A stretch of 46,787 bases of DNA from NCBI GenBank assembly GCA_019415705.1, contig DXYS01000047.1, positions 4,707-51,493 on the forward strand, written 5' to 3'. Position numbers and translations under genes: made by a program. The stretch is from Bacteroidales bacterium (GTDB lineage: Bacteria > Bacteroidota > Bacteroidia > Bacteroidales > Muribaculaceae). Positions 14,788 to 23,598 of the stretch are shown here, one piece after another. The stretch's first letter is position 1. Each line of letters starts with the position of its first letter. A model generated the notes under the pieces. That model searched no databases, was not told the origin of the DNA, and saw only the letters and a list, made by a program, of their open reading frames with translations.

Positions 14788-16283
14788 GTCAGTTGACGTC
14801 GACATATTCAGCATCTGCGCCTGAGGTTGAAAAGGCTCCTGAAGTGCGCCCCGAGCGTCGCTATCTCGACTTGTCGTGGAGCAACATGCGCTGGCCGCTG
14901 TTTTTTCTGCTCTCGATGTCGCTGACCGGCCTGCAGTTCCCGCTCGGCTATCTCTTTGTCGCGATAATACTTATCAACCGTTTCCGCGAAGACAAGTATG
15001 ATTTTATCATCATGCTGACACTCTTTTTCGGCGGTTACGGTCTGATCGGTCAGGACACTTTCGGGCCGCTTAAGATGCCTGATGTTGCGCTCGGTATCTC
15101 TCTTATCGCGCTTTTTGTCTATCGCAAGACTGACATCGTGCGTAAAGCTTGTATCGGATGGGCGCTTTATCTCGCAGGTATATTGATAATTGCGTCATTC
15201 AGTGAGGAAAGCATGAGCATACAGTTGCGCACTATACGTAACTACCTGACATTTATCTACTTCCTTGTCCCGCTTGTTGTTTTCAGCGGCATGGAATTTG
15301 ATTTTGACAAATTTACTGCCAAGCTCTTCCCGTTTGCGCTGATTCTCTGTGCTTTCTATATAGTCGACGGTTTTATAATCGACGGTTTTATTTTGCTTCC
15401 GCGAACACCTTTTCTGGGTTCTGAATCAGATTCTACCTTTTTTAAACCGTTTCTTCATCCTTTCTCGGGGAATTTCGTCAGAAAATATCCTCGTGGAATG
15501 TATCTTTTGTTGCTCTGTGTTTACCCTCTCGCCAAGACTTACAAATTGCGTTGGTGGCAATGGCTACTATTTCTTGGAGCCTTGGCGGCCTGTCGCACAT
15601 TTACAGTCATGCTCGGCTTCGTTATAGGCTATTTCGTCTGCGTGCTTACATGGCGCAGCTTGTTAAAATATGCCACGATTGGTCTTGCATTACTTACGGC
15701 GCTGTATTATGTTGATGGATTGCTCCCTTCCAATAAAGATCATGAATCGGCGCTCCGTATAAAATCATCTGTCGACCAAGTTATTGAACTCGGAGAAATA
15801 CAGGATGACGTTGACCTTGCGGAGTTCGGTAGCGGACGCTTCGGTCAGATGTTACCCAAACTTGAGATGGTCAGGGAGTATGACCGACAGTTGACAGGTC
15901 TCGGCTTCCTCCATGCCGAACTCACCACAAATACTAAGTATATTCTAATAAATGAATATTATCGTGATGTCGAAAAAAGTGAGGAGACGGCTGTCGGTGT
16001 CGAGATAGAGCCTGTGCAGGTTTATATCAATATGGGCTACTTGGGCCTCATCCTTTACTTCGCCTATTTTATCGCGATGTATGTCATAGTCCGACGCAAA
16101 CGTTATTCGCTCTATTTCATGTCTGTGCTTGTGATGTCTTTTATTGACGGTCTCGGCGCATACGGAGGTCTTACGGTACCTGTGGGTTTGTTATTATGTG
16201 CTCTGTGCTTTGCGGTTGTAGTGATGGGGCCTGACAAAGAAGAGAGGGTTGCCAATAAGGCTTCTCTTGCGAATGTTTCGTAG
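14784..16283 (+). CDS. O-antigen polymerase/ligase-like membrane protein (Wzy-like)
   Basis: This 499-residue protein has about ten to twelve hydrophobic helices and a large external loop (about residues 310-420) between late helices, as in Wzy/WaaL-type proteins. There is no reliable sequence motif for this class; the call rests on topology, length and position between the flippase and transferase genes. It would join repeat units in the periplasm. It overlaps the flippase gene by 4 bp. It converges with the GT32 gene with only 4 bp between stop codons and no terminator. Confidence 0.72.
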   Translation: MSQLTSTYSASAPEVEKAPEVRPERRYLDLSWSNMRWPLFFLLSMSLTGLQFPLGYLFVAIILINRFREDKYDFIIMLTLFFGGYGLIGQDTFGPLKMPDVALGISLIALFVYRKTDIVRKACIGWALYLAGILIIASFSEESMSIQLRTIRNYLTFIYFLVPLVVFSGMEFDFDKFTAKLFPFALILCAFYIVDGFIIDGFILLPRTPFLGSESDSTFFKPFLHPFSGNFVRKYPRGMYLLLLCVYPLAKTYKLRWWQWLLFLGALAACRTFTVMLGFVIGYFVCVLTWRSLLKYATIGLALLTALYYVDGLLPSNKDHESALRIKSSVDQVIELGEIQDDVDLAEFGSGRFGQMLPKLEMVREYDRQLTGLGFLHAELTTNTKYILINEYYRDVEKSEETAVGVEIEPVQVYINMGYLGLILYFAYFIAMYVIVRRKRYSLYFMSVLVMSFIDGLGAYGGLTVPVGLLLCALCFAVVVMGPDKEERVANKASLANVS

Positions 16284-16287
16284 GGGG

Positions 16288-17034
16288 CTATTTCCCTGTT
16301 TTGATAAACCGTTTGACGCGTTGTATTATCGCCGTCGGTTTGGGACCTATGATGCATTGAAGCCTCTTCTTGAGTCTTTGATATGGACTATTCCATGTCC
16401 CGGCGAAGTGATGGACGGCAACCGTTCGCGCAGTACGTGAGTCCTCCATAGTTACAAGATGTATCGGGCTGAAGAAATCTGATTTGAACAAATATAATGT
16501 GTTTTTGTCATCGCCCATTTCTTCCGGACTATCTATGTCGACACGCTTTGCGGGCCAACCGGGCAGACTCTCTAAGAGTCGCGGCAAAGCTGTGGTATTA
16601 AAAGTGCCGTCAGCAAGGATAAACGAGTTTGAATCATAATAGTCAAGGAGAGACTTGAATATTGGCAGACCTGCGGGCGCACCCATGACAGCAGCTTCTA
16701 TAAAACCCGAGTCACTCTCGCGCCCAAGCATATATGGCAGGTCGAGGAAATCATCAAAGTTTTTCAGGGTCTCCACGTCAGAGTCAAGATAGATGCCACC
16801 CTCGTGATAAAGAGCATATGCTCTGATATAGTCTGCCGCAAAGGCATATTTGCGCGAGCCGAAGGCCTCGTCCACCCACCGCGATTTGCCCCGCGGAAAA
16901 CGATTGAAGTCCCAAAGTCGGATTTCATAACCGGGCAGACAGCGATGCCATGACTCTATGCAGCGTCTGATTTTATTAGGGTAGGGGTCGCCGCTCAGCC
17001 AGCAGAAATGTATGATGCGAGGTATTTTGCTCAT
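16288..17034 (-). CDS. Glycosyltransferase, GT32 family (capsular polysaccharide type)
   Basis: This 248-residue protein has the Gly_transf_sug (OCH1-like) domain. It starts IPRIIHFCWLSGDPYP, and the metal/nucleotide-sugar DxD motif is in EGGIYLDSDVETL. Such cytosolic transferases add a hexose during capsule or O-unit assembly. It is the only minus-strand gene inside the exopolysaccharide locus and has its own promoter, so it can be expressed independently. The segment KYAFAADYIRAYALYHEGG is strongly conserved in the family. Confidence 0.88.
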   Translation of the reverse strand: MSKIPRIIHFCWLSGDPYPNKIRRCIESWHRCLPGYEIRLWDFNRFPRGKSRWVDEAFGSRKYAFAADYIRAYALYHEGGIYLDSDVETLKNFDDFLDLPYMLGRESDSGFIEAAVMGAPAGLPIFKSLLDYYDSNSFILADGTFNTTALPRLLESLPGWPAKRVDIDSPEEMGDDKNTLYLFKSDFFSPIHLVTMEDSRTARTVAVHHFAGTWNSPYQRLKKRLQCIIGPKPTAIIQRVKRFIKTGK

Positions 17035-17054
17035 AAAATCTCATTCATTTTTTG

Positions 17055-17062
17055 CAAAGATA
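17055..17062 (-). promoter_or_regulatory. -7 element of the GT32 gene
   Basis: The minus strand reads TATCTTTG, about 21 bp upstream of the start codon at 17034. Confidence 0.6.
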
Positions 17063-17118
17063 AGCCAAATTTGCTCGTTAAGACACATTGGGAGATTGAA
17101 TTTTACTAAATTATGATT

Positions 17119-17138
17119 TTTATCACAATAGTGATAAA
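17119..17138. repeat. Hairpin-forming inverted repeat
   Basis: TTTATCAC (17119-17126), loop AATA, GTGATAAA (17131-17138): a perfect 8-bp stem in the AT-rich gap between divergent genes. No T tract follows on either strand in the correct position, so it may be an operator rather than a terminator. Confidence 0.5.
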
Positions 17139-17214
17139 CCTAGCCTTTTATACGCACCACTAATTCATTCGGTAATTTGGCGCGGATGAAGGCAGTTTGT
17201 TAACAAGCATTTAA

Positions 17215-17279
17215 AAGTAATAAGTCTATAAGTAATAACTTTGTTAGTAATAAAGTTGTAAGTTATAAGTTTATTACTT
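17215..17279 (+). repeat. Iteron-like AGTAATAA repeats upstream of the ATPase gene
   Basis: AGTAATAA occurs at 17216, 17231 and 17246, exactly 15 bp apart, and in inverted form (TTATTACTT) at 17271-17279, touching the -7 box. One further copy lies behind the gene at 18496-18504. Confidence 0.65.
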
Positions 17280-17286
17280 ATCTTTG
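17255..17286 (+). promoter_or_regulatory. Promoter of the ATPase gene
   Basis: A GTTG at 17255-17258 and TATCTTTG at 17279-17286 are separated by 20 nt, fitting the Bacteroidetes consensus. The promoter is embedded in the AGTAATAA repeat array. Confidence 0.65.
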
Positions 17287-17307
17287 CGGGTAAAGAAACG
17301 CATAATT

Positions 17308-18438
17308 ATGGAAAACAAACCCTTTATATTTGGAGTAGCTACTTCCGGTGAAAATTTTACTGATAGGGAGCGGGAAACCGAACGTTTGTTGATGAATTTC
17401 AAACATGGGGTAAATACCGTTCTTATATCACCACGTCGCTGGGGTAAGACATCCTTAGTGCAGAAAGTGTGTCAGCTTGCCCGCTCGGAGAAGCTAAAGA
17501 TAGTTTATCTTGATATTTTTTCATGTCGCAGTGACAGAGATTTTTATGATGCGTTTGCTTCTGCTGTTTTGAAACAAACTTCATCAAAGTTGGATGAGTG
17601 GTTAGAGCATGTTAAAATGTTTCTATCGCGTATCAGCCCTAAAATATCTTTTGGAACTGACCCGATGAATGATTTCTCACTGTCGCTTGACCTTAATCCT
17701 CAAGATGATGACATTGATGAGATATTGCAGTTGCCCGAAAGGATAGCGCGGGAAAAAGGAATCAATATAGTAGTGTGTATAGATGAATTTCAGCAAATCG
17801 CCGAGTTTAATGATTCGAAAACTTTTCAGAAACGTTTGCGCACCGTGTGGCAGTTGCAGAAATCGGTTTCGTATTGCCTCTTTGGCAGTAAGAAGCATCT
17901 GATGAATGAATTATTTGAAAAAAGGAGTCTGCCTTTCTACAAATTTGGTGACGCTATTTATTTGCAGAAAATTGACACTCAAAATTGGGTGGATTATATT
18001 TGCAGGCGCTTTGAATCGACGGGCAAGCACATCAGTAAAGAATTAGCTGAACGAATTTGCACGCAAGTCGAGAATCATTCGTCTTATGTGCAGCAGTTGG
18101 CTTGGCTTGTTTGGATTCACACTGATAAGACGGCTACAAGCCAAGACTTTGAATTAGCTTATCAGGATATACTTGACCAAAATACGCCCCTGTTTGAAAA
18201 ACAGACCGAGAGTCTTACAACCAATCAGCTCAATTTTTTACGTGCAGTAATAGAATCGCCTGACAGTGAGTTATCGTCGCAAGAGATATTACAGAAATAT
18301 CATCTCGGCTCATCGGCAAATGTTGTGGTCATAAAGAAGGCATTGCTGAAAAAAGAGCTTATTGAGATTGAGAAATGCAAGGTGATGATTCCTGACCCCG
18401 TCTTAAAAGAGTGGCTTAAAAAGGAATTATGGCCTTAA
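17308..18438 (+). CDS. Solitary AAA+ ATPase of the COG1672 / ATPase_2 type
   Basis: This 376-residue protein has a P-loop (SPRRWGKTSLV, about residues 43-53), a Walker B (INIVVCIDEFQQI) and a C-terminal winged-helix-like region (about 305-376) that may bind DNA. This matches the 'archaeal ATPase' family, which is abundant in Bacteroidales and has no agreed function; defence, DNA maintenance or regulation have all been considered. The in-frame ATG at 17284 lies inside the -7 box, so MENKPFIFG at 17308 is the start. Base use is clearly more AT-rich than the flanking polysaccharide genes. It splits the exopolysaccharide locus and is bracketed by direct and inverted repeats. Confidence 0.82.
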   Translation: MENKPFIFGVATSGENFTDRERETERLLMNFKHGVNTVLISPRRWGKTSLVQKVCQLARSEKLKIVYLDIFSCRSDRDFYDAFASAVLKQTSSKLDEWLEHVKMFLSRISPKISFGTDPMNDFSLSLDLNPQDDDIDEILQLPERIAREKGINIVVCIDEFQQIAEFNDSKTFQKRLRTVWQLQKSVSYCLFGSKKHLMNELFEKRSLPFYKFGDAIYLQKIDTQNWVDYICRRFESTGKHISKELAERICTQVENHSSYVQQLAWLVWIHTDKTATSQDFELAYQDILDQNTPLFEKQTESLTTNQLNFLRAVIESPDSELSSQEILQKYHLGSSANVVVIKKALLKKELIEIEKCKVMIPDPVLKEWLKKELWP

Positions 18439-18440
18439 GA

Positions 18441-18480
18441 AATTATGCGGCGGTTGATGCATAGCGCATACCGCATAATT
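18441..18480. repeat. 10-bp inverted repeat behind the ATPase gene
   Basis: AATTATGCGG (18441-18450) and CCGCATAATT (18471-18480) are perfect complements with a 20-bp spacer, starting 2 bp after the ATPase stop codon. No T tract follows, so it is not a classical terminator. Confidence 0.6.
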
Positions 18481-18495
18481 GGTAAAAAGTTTTGA

Positions 18496-18517
18496 AAGTA
18501 ATAACTTTGTGAGTAAT
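18496..18517 (+). repeat. Downstream copy of a 22-bp direct repeat
   Basis: The 22 bases match 17230-17251 at 21 positions (AAGTAATAACTTTGT, one mismatch, AGTAAT). The two copies bracket the ATPase gene. The sequence contains a TAnnTTTG match (18502-18509). Confidence 0.6.
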
Positions 18518-18532
18518 TCTCTCTGCGCTGTG

Positions 18533-18540
18533 TATTTTTG
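18533..18540 (+). promoter_or_regulatory. -7 element of the toroid-protein gene
   Basis: TATTTTTG, 22 bp before the ATG at 18563. A TTTG inside the 22-bp repeat (18506-18509) is 23 nt upstream. Confidence 0.55.
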
Positions 18541-18562
18541 CAGTGAACAAACAAGTATGTAA

Positions 18563-19828
18563 ATGAGTAACAAACCGCAGATATTGTCGGATAATATACT
18601 TCCTGTTGACTACCTCTGTGAAGTCTTCAGCAGTCTTCGCGCTTATTGTGAGAAGGAGGATTTCAAGGGCTGGGACCCTTATGACGGACTCAATTCACGA
18701 TTTTTCAAGGCGTTGCCTTTTGTCGGCAACTCGGCCGTGTGCCGCCTCGTGTGGATTCAGCTTTTCAAACGCCTGCCGTTTAATTTGCGTCCGGTCTTAG
18801 GCGTGCCAAAACAGCACAATGCCAAGGGCGTCGGCCTTTTTCTCCAAGGCTACTGCACGCTGTGGCATACACTTCGCGAAAATCCGGAACAGACTTCGTG
18901 TTTTGGTCAGCCCGACTCAATAGAAGCTCAGATAAACCGTTTGGGCGAGCTTTTGCTTGACATGCGCTCAAAGGGTGTCAGCGGGGCGGCATGGGGCTAT
19001 AATTTCCCGTGGCAGTGTCGCCGCGAGTTCCTGTTCCCGGCTGACGAACCCACGATTGTCGCGACCGTCTTTTGCGCGTGGGCGCTTCTCGACGCGGCTG
19101 AAATCACAGGTCGCACCGACTTCCGTGCCGCGGCCGTTTCGTCGGCTGAATTTATAGCACGTGATTTGCGCAAGACGCCTTACGGTCCGGGCGTTATAAT
19201 TTCATATTCCAAGCTACAGGGCAACGACACCATATATAATGCTTCGCTCCTCGGCTCGCGGCTTTTGGCCCGTGTCGCTGCGTTGACAGGCAATAAAGAG
19301 TATATGTCGCTTGCTCGCTCGAGTGTGGCCGCATGCTGTCATGCTCAGAATCCCGACGGCTCATGGACTTACGGGGTGAAGCCCGTCACCGGCTGGATTG
19401 ATTCATTTCACACCGGCTATAACCTTGACGGCCTCATCGCCTATCAGGAACTCTCGGGCGACAACACTTTCAGCGGCAATATAGAGCGCGGTCTGAAATA
19501 TTATCTCGAAACGTTCTTCCTCCCTGACGGTTCACCCAAATACTATCACAACCGTCAGTACCCGATTGATATTCATTGTCCGGGCCAGTTGATCATGACG
19601 CTTGACCGCCTCCAAAAGTATGCTGAAAACAAAGCTCTTGTAAATAAGGTGCTTGCGTGGACATTCAAGAATATGCGCGCACCCGAGGGCTATTTCTATT
19701 ATCAGCTTAAGCGCGGGATTTCCTCGAAGATTTCTTATATGCGGTGGTCAAATGCGTTTATGTTCTGCGCTCTGTCCACGGCTATAAGACAGGAACTTAA
19801 GCTGACTAAGGGTCAGGGCATAGTCTGA
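18563..19828 (+). CDS. Alpha/alpha-toroid fold protein of the polysaccharide locus
   Basis: This 421-residue protein has no signal peptide and no membrane helix. Repeating helical hairpins with motifs such as NPDGSWTYG, PDGSPKYYHNRQYP and GYNLDGLIAYQEL resemble six-hairpin glycosidase/terpenoid-cyclase toroids. Catalytic residues cannot be assigned. Homologues are common in Bacteroidales O-antigen and capsule clusters, often under unsupported product names. A role in modifying or trimming lipid-linked glycan inside the cell is possible. It starts a second plus-strand transcription unit of the locus, after the ATPase insertion. Confidence 0.6.
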   Translation: MSNKPQILSDNILPVDYLCEVFSSLRAYCEKEDFKGWDPYDGLNSRFFKALPFVGNSAVCRLVWIQLFKRLPFNLRPVLGVPKQHNAKGVGLFLQGYCTLWHTLRENPEQTSCFGQPDSIEAQINRLGELLLDMRSKGVSGAAWGYNFPWQCRREFLFPADEPTIVATVFCAWALLDAAEITGRTDFRAAAVSSAEFIARDLRKTPYGPGVIISYSKLQGNDTIYNASLLGSRLLARVAALTGNKEYMSLARSSVAACCHAQNPDGSWTYGVKPVTGWIDSFHTGYNLDGLIAYQELSGDNTFSGNIERGLKYYLETFFLPDGSPKYYHNRQYPIDIHCPGQLIMTLDRLQKYAENKALVNKVLAWTFKNMRAPEGYFYYQLKRGISSKISYMRWSNAFMFCALSTAIRQELKLTKGQGIV

Positions 19829-19854
19829 TTGCTGTTGAGGTCTGGCCTTGTATT

Positions 19855-19885
19855 GTTGATTTTTGCGAAAATATTTGTATCTTTG
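19855..19885 (+). promoter_or_regulatory. Promoter of the GT4 gene
   Basis: GTTG (19855-19858), 19-nt spacer, TATCTTTG (19878-19885). The -7 box ends only 7 bp before the ATG at 19893, so the message would be nearly leaderless. Confidence 0.6.
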
Positions 19886-19892
19886 ACTCATC

Positions 19893-20936
19893 ATGGCTGA
19901 TACAGACAACCGTTTCCTCATGATCGGGGGCGTCGGAGCGCCCAAGGAGTATGGTGGCGAGCTATCAAAGAACAAGCTCATCATCAGTCGTCTGCGTGAG
20001 CTCGACTGTGATGTCAGGGTGGTTGACACTTATGGTGCGCGCCGACGGCCGTACAGGTTACTGCCTCTTGTGCCCGCGCTTATGGCCGACCGTCAGGCTC
20101 CGATTATCATTTCGACAAGTTTCGGCAACATCAAGGTCATTTCGCGCTGGATTCGTCGGCTTTATCCCCGCCGGCGCATGATTTTATGGGTCATAGGCGG
20201 CTCGTTAGCCGAGCAGGTCGAAAAAGGCGAGTATACGACGGCTGACCTTGCGGTCTTCGACCTCCTGATTGTCGAGTCGCGCCGAATGCTTCAGCCACTT
20301 GAAAACTCGGGCTGCGCTAATGTCATCCACATGCCTAATTTCAAGGATCTTACGTATAGCCCTGACTGCCGTTCAAAGCATATTGGTGACGAAGACACGC
20401 TGCGTTGCGTATTTTTCTCGCGCATAGACACGCCCAAAGGCGTAGATATAATCTTGGAGGCTGCCCGTCGTCGCTCACTGAGCGACAATCGTGTGGCTAT
20501 TGACTTCTACGGCGATATTAACCCTGTTATTAAAGAGCGATTTATGGCGGCGGTTGATTCCGACCCCGCACTGCGTTATTGCGGCAAACTTGACTTCTTT
20601 GACCCGTCTGGCCTCGCAACGCTCTCGCAGTATCATATCTCGCTGTTCCCTACTTTTTGGGAGGGCGAAGGCTTCCCGGGCGTCATCGTCGACTCTTATG
20701 CTGCGTCGATGCCGGTACTCGCGTCTGACTGGCGCTTCAACTGCGAATATGTTGGCGCTGACACCGGATTCATCTGTCGGGCGCAGGATGCCGACGATTT
20801 TGCGCGTATCTTTTGGCAACTTGCAGATAATCGCGTAACTTTGAACGATTATTTCGGCCCTTGTCGTCAGCGGGCCGATGCCTATGACATAAGACGTCTC
20901 GTCACAGATGATTTCATTAACCGATTTCTCAAGTAA
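19893..20936 (+). CDS. Glycosyltransferase, GT4 family (group 1)
   Basis: This 347-residue GT-B transferase has an N-terminal acceptor domain beginning RFLMIGGVGAPKEYGGELSK and a C-terminal donor domain with VFFSRIDTPKGVDIILEA, FYGDINP and the glutamate region FWEGEGFPGVIVDSYAASMPVL (the EX7E area). It would add one sugar of the repeat unit. The start at 19893 leaves almost no leader after the -7 box. The next ATG (19920) would cut into the first beta strand, so 19893 is kept. The TAA stop shares its last A with the next ATG. Confidence 0.87.
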   Translation: MADTDNRFLMIGGVGAPKEYGGELSKNKLIISRLRELDCDVRVVDTYGARRRPYRLLPLVPALMADRQAPIIISTSFGNIKVISRWIRRLYPRRRMILWVIGGSLAEQVEKGEYTTADLAVFDLLIVESRRMLQPLENSGCANVIHMPNFKDLTYSPDCRSKHIGDEDTLRCVFFSRIDTPKGVDIILEAARRRSLSDNRVAIDFYGDINPVIKERFMAAVDSDPALRYCGKLDFFDPSGLATLSQYHISLFPTFWEGEGFPGVIVDSYAASMPVLASDWRFNCEYVGADTGFICRAQDADDFARIFWQLADNRVTLNDYFGPCRQRADAYDIRRLVTDDFINRFLK

Positions 20937-22192
20937 TGGCCTTAGGATTTAGTCTCAAAGAACGTATACGCCATCTGCTGTCGCTCACGCCGGCAGCCAA
21001 GCGCTCTTTACGGCGTCAGCTTAAAGATGCGACTGACGAGGATGTCGAGCGCGCCGTGTGCCGAGCGGTCGGAGACTGTCCTTATTACGCCCCATACGCA
21101 GATTTGCTTGCCGACGGGTTTGACCTGAAAAAGTTGCCGATTATCCGCAAAAAAGATATATTTGACTGTTCGCGACAGATGGTGTCGCGGCGTGTGTGGC
21201 GACCGCTGCTGATGCATAAGCGCACAGCCGGTTCGACGGGCATACCCCTCAACGTCTATTATTCGCCCCGTGCTGTCATTGACAAAGACTGCATACCGCG
21301 TTATCTCTTCTCGCTGATAGGCGATAATCTCAAAATCGGCGTGCTGCGTGACCACACGACTAACGGACGCTTTGTGCAACCCGTCGGCACCGGTCACTGG
21401 CTCTTCTCACCGTATCTGCTTTCGGCTGACAAATTAGACGAATACCTCTTCGAGATGCAGCGCATAGGCATAGACTGCCTCCATGTCTATCCGTCGGCAC
21501 TCAATATTTTTGCCCGTCTCATACATCAGCGTTATGGCGTCTCGCCGCTTAAGCTGAAAGGCATATTCGCCAGCTCTGAAATCTTCTCTCGTGAGGACAA
21601 AGAGTTTGTGATGGAAGTCTTTCCCGGCGTGAAGATTGTCGATGCTTACGGGCACAATGAGCTTGTGGTTTCGGCCGCGGCGATTGACCTCGAGCCGTTT
21701 AAGTTCTTTACCGGCGTAGGCTACGTCGAGTTTGACGACACGGGCGAGCGCCTGCCTAACGGCAACCGCATCTGCGAGATTGTCGGCACATCGGTCGTCA
21801 ACCGCACGATGCCGTTCATACGTTACGGCACCCTCGATTTCGCCGAGCTCGACCCTGACGGTAACGTGGTTTCCATTATCGGTCGCAGTTCTGACTTCAT
21901 CGTCAACAAAGACCGACAGATTGTGCCCTGTCTCTTTCTTAACCGCCGCGAGTCGACGCGCAATGTCATCAACCGTCAGTACTATCAGCCGGCCGTAGGC
22001 AAATTTGTGCTTCGTCTCGTTGTCAATGAGAAATTTAATGATGACGACCGCCGCATGCTGACCGAGGATCTCCACACTTCGTTCAAGGACAGCTTTGACT
22101 GCTTGATCGAGATTGTCCCGTCGATACCGCGCACAAAGAGGGGCAAACAGCTGCGTCTCATTCAGGACCTCAATCTCGATGATTTCAGGTAA
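20936..22192 (+). CDS. PaaK/CapK-like adenylate-forming enzyme
   Basis: This 418-residue member of the phenylacetate-CoA ligase-like family has a phosphate-binding loop (RTAGSTGIPLN), an adenine-motif (DAYGHNE) and GRSSDFIV (the GRxxD hinge). Proteins of this type occur in many capsule and O-antigen loci as 'CapK', with no established reaction; activation of an acyl or amino acid that decorates the sugar is the usual guess. It overlaps the GT4 gene by 1 bp and is therefore translationally coupled to it. Confidence 0.82.
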   Translation: MALGFSLKERIRHLLSLTPAAKRSLRRQLKDATDEDVERAVCRAVGDCPYYAPYADLLADGFDLKKLPIIRKKDIFDCSRQMVSRRVWRPLLMHKRTAGSTGIPLNVYYSPRAVIDKDCIPRYLFSLIGDNLKIGVLRDHTTNGRFVQPVGTGHWLFSPYLLSADKLDEYLFEMQRIGIDCLHVYPSALNIFARLIHQRYGVSPLKLKGIFASSEIFSREDKEFVMEVFPGVKIVDAYGHNELVVSAAAIDLEPFKFFTGVGYVEFDDTGERLPNGNRICEIVGTSVVNRTMPFIRYGTLDFAELDPDGNVVSIIGRSSDFIVNKDRQIVPCLFLNRRESTRNVINRQYYQPAVGKFVLRLVVNEKFNDDDRRMLTEDLHTSFKDSFDCLIEIVPSIPRTKRGKQLRLIQDLNLDDFR

Positions 22193-22284
22193 ATATCGCG
22201 AGTGCTTTATCGCATGAAACAGTGCTTTGCTCGAAAACGTGATTTGTGATAAATAATCGTAACCCGAGTACGCAATTTTTTTTG

Positions 22285-22306
22285 TAAATTTGCGTTATTA
22301 AATTTG
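22285..22306 (+). promoter_or_regulatory. Tandem -7 elements before wecC
   Basis: TAAATTTG occurs at 22285-22292 and again at 22299-22306, 14 bp apart. Either could serve the wecC-wecG-wecB unit. Confidence 0.5.
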
Positions 22307-22348
22307 ATTATTATACAACATAATTGCGACCATTTAAGACCCATCATC

Positions 22349-23557
22349 ATGAAAGCATGCTTTATAGGACTCGGATATATAGGACTTCCCACAGCCATTA
22401 TCGCTGCGCGTAACGGCGTTGAAGCAGTAGGTGTCGACGTTAATCCCGAGGTTGTCGACAAAGTAAATGCCGCCGAGCTGCATATTGTCGAGCCCGGTCT
22501 CGGATTTCTGCTGCGCGACACCGTTTCAGCCGGCAGTCTCCGCGCCGTGGCAAAACCCGAGGTGGCCGATGCGTTCTTTATCGTTGTCCCGACTCCGTTC
22601 AAGGGTGATTACGAGCCCGACACGTCATATGTCGAGGCAGCTACACGTTCGGTCATACCTTTTCTCAAAGAGGGAGACCTCTTTGTCATCGAGTCGACAT
22701 CGCCTATAGGCACGACCGAGCAGATGGCAGCAATAATTTTTGAGGAGCGTCCCGAACTCAAGGACAAAATTTACATCGCATACTGTCCAGAGCGCGTTCT
22801 TCCCGGCAACGTCATCTACGAGCTCGTCCACAATGACCGTGTCATCGGCGGCATCAACCCCGAGTCGACTCAGAAGGCCATCGAGTTCTACAGCCGTTTT
22901 GTCGAGGGCAAGCTCTTTGCCACTAACTCGCGCACTGCCGAGATGTGCAAGCTTACCGAGAACTCATCGCGCGACGTGCAGATAGCCTTTGCCAACGAGC
23001 TGTCACTCATCTGTGACAAGGCCGGCATCAACGTCTGGGAGTTGATAGAACTCGCCAACCGTCATCCGCGCGTCAACATCCTGCGTCCCGGCTGTGGTGT
23101 CGGCGGCCACTGCATCGCTGTCGACCCCTATTTCATCACCTCAGCCTTCCCCGAAGAGGCCAAGCTCATCGCTCAGGCCCGCTCTACCAACAATTTCAAG
23201 GCCGAGTGGTGTGCCGAGAAAGTCATCAACGCAATTCTGCGCTTTGAGCTTGACAACAAGCGCAAACCTGTTGTGGCCATGATGGGCCTCGCTTTCAAGC
23301 CCGATATCGACGATTTGCGCGAAAGTCCGGCGCGCCGCATTACCACCGAGGTGATGAACTCGCGACATGACGCCACCATCCTCGTCGTCGAGCCCAACGT
23401 CTCACAGCACCCCGTCTTCAAACTGACTCCCTACGAGGAGGCTTATGAGGCCGCTGACATCGTCGTGTTCCTGACGGCACACACGCCATTTAAAGAGCTT
23501 GCGCCCGACCCCGACAAAGTAATTCTTGATTTCTGCGGAGTATTCAAAGATAAATAA
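22349..23557 (+). CDS. wecC: UDP-N-acetyl-D-mannosaminuronate dehydrogenase
   Basis: This 402-residue NAD-dependent enzyme oxidises UDP-ManNAc to UDP-ManNAcA in two steps. The Rossmann motif GLGYIGLPTA begins at about residue 7 and the catalytic Cys is C255 in GVGGHCIAVDPYF. GLAFKPDIDDLRESPA marks the C-terminal UDP-binding domain. The GHC form is typical of UDP-ManNAc/UDP-GlcNAc dehydrogenases rather than UDP-glucose dehydrogenase. An upstream in-frame ATG (22304) overlaps the -7 box and precedes the conserved MKACFIGLGYIG, so 22349 is used. The wecG and wecB genes follow, giving the complete ManNAcA donor pathway. Confidence 0.93.
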   Translation: MKACFIGLGYIGLPTAIIAARNGVEAVGVDVNPEVVDKVNAAELHIVEPGLGFLLRDTVSAGSLRAVAKPEVADAFFIVVPTPFKGDYEPDTSYVEAATRSVIPFLKEGDLFVIESTSPIGTTEQMAAIIFEERPELKDKIYIAYCPERVLPGNVIYELVHNDRVIGGINPESTQKAIEFYSRFVEGKLFATNSRTAEMCKLTENSSRDVQIAFANELSLICDKAGINVWELIELANRHPRVNILRPGCGVGGHCIAVDPYFITSAFPEEAKLIAQARSTNNFKAEWCAEKVINAILRFELDNKRKPVVAMMGLAFKPDIDDLRESPARRITTEVMNSRHDATILVVEPNVSQHPVFKLTPYEEAYEAADIVVFLTAHTPFKELAPDPDKVILDFCGVFKDK

Positions 23558-23598
23558 CCCTTCCGCACTGCCACCACCAGATATACCAGTAACCCGTA

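Noticed and set aside
16288..17034. GT32 gene on the minus strand as a sign of an inversion or broken operon
   Set aside because: It is intact with its own promoter, and opposite-strand genes are common in polysaccharide loci. Nothing at its boundaries suggests a recent inversion.
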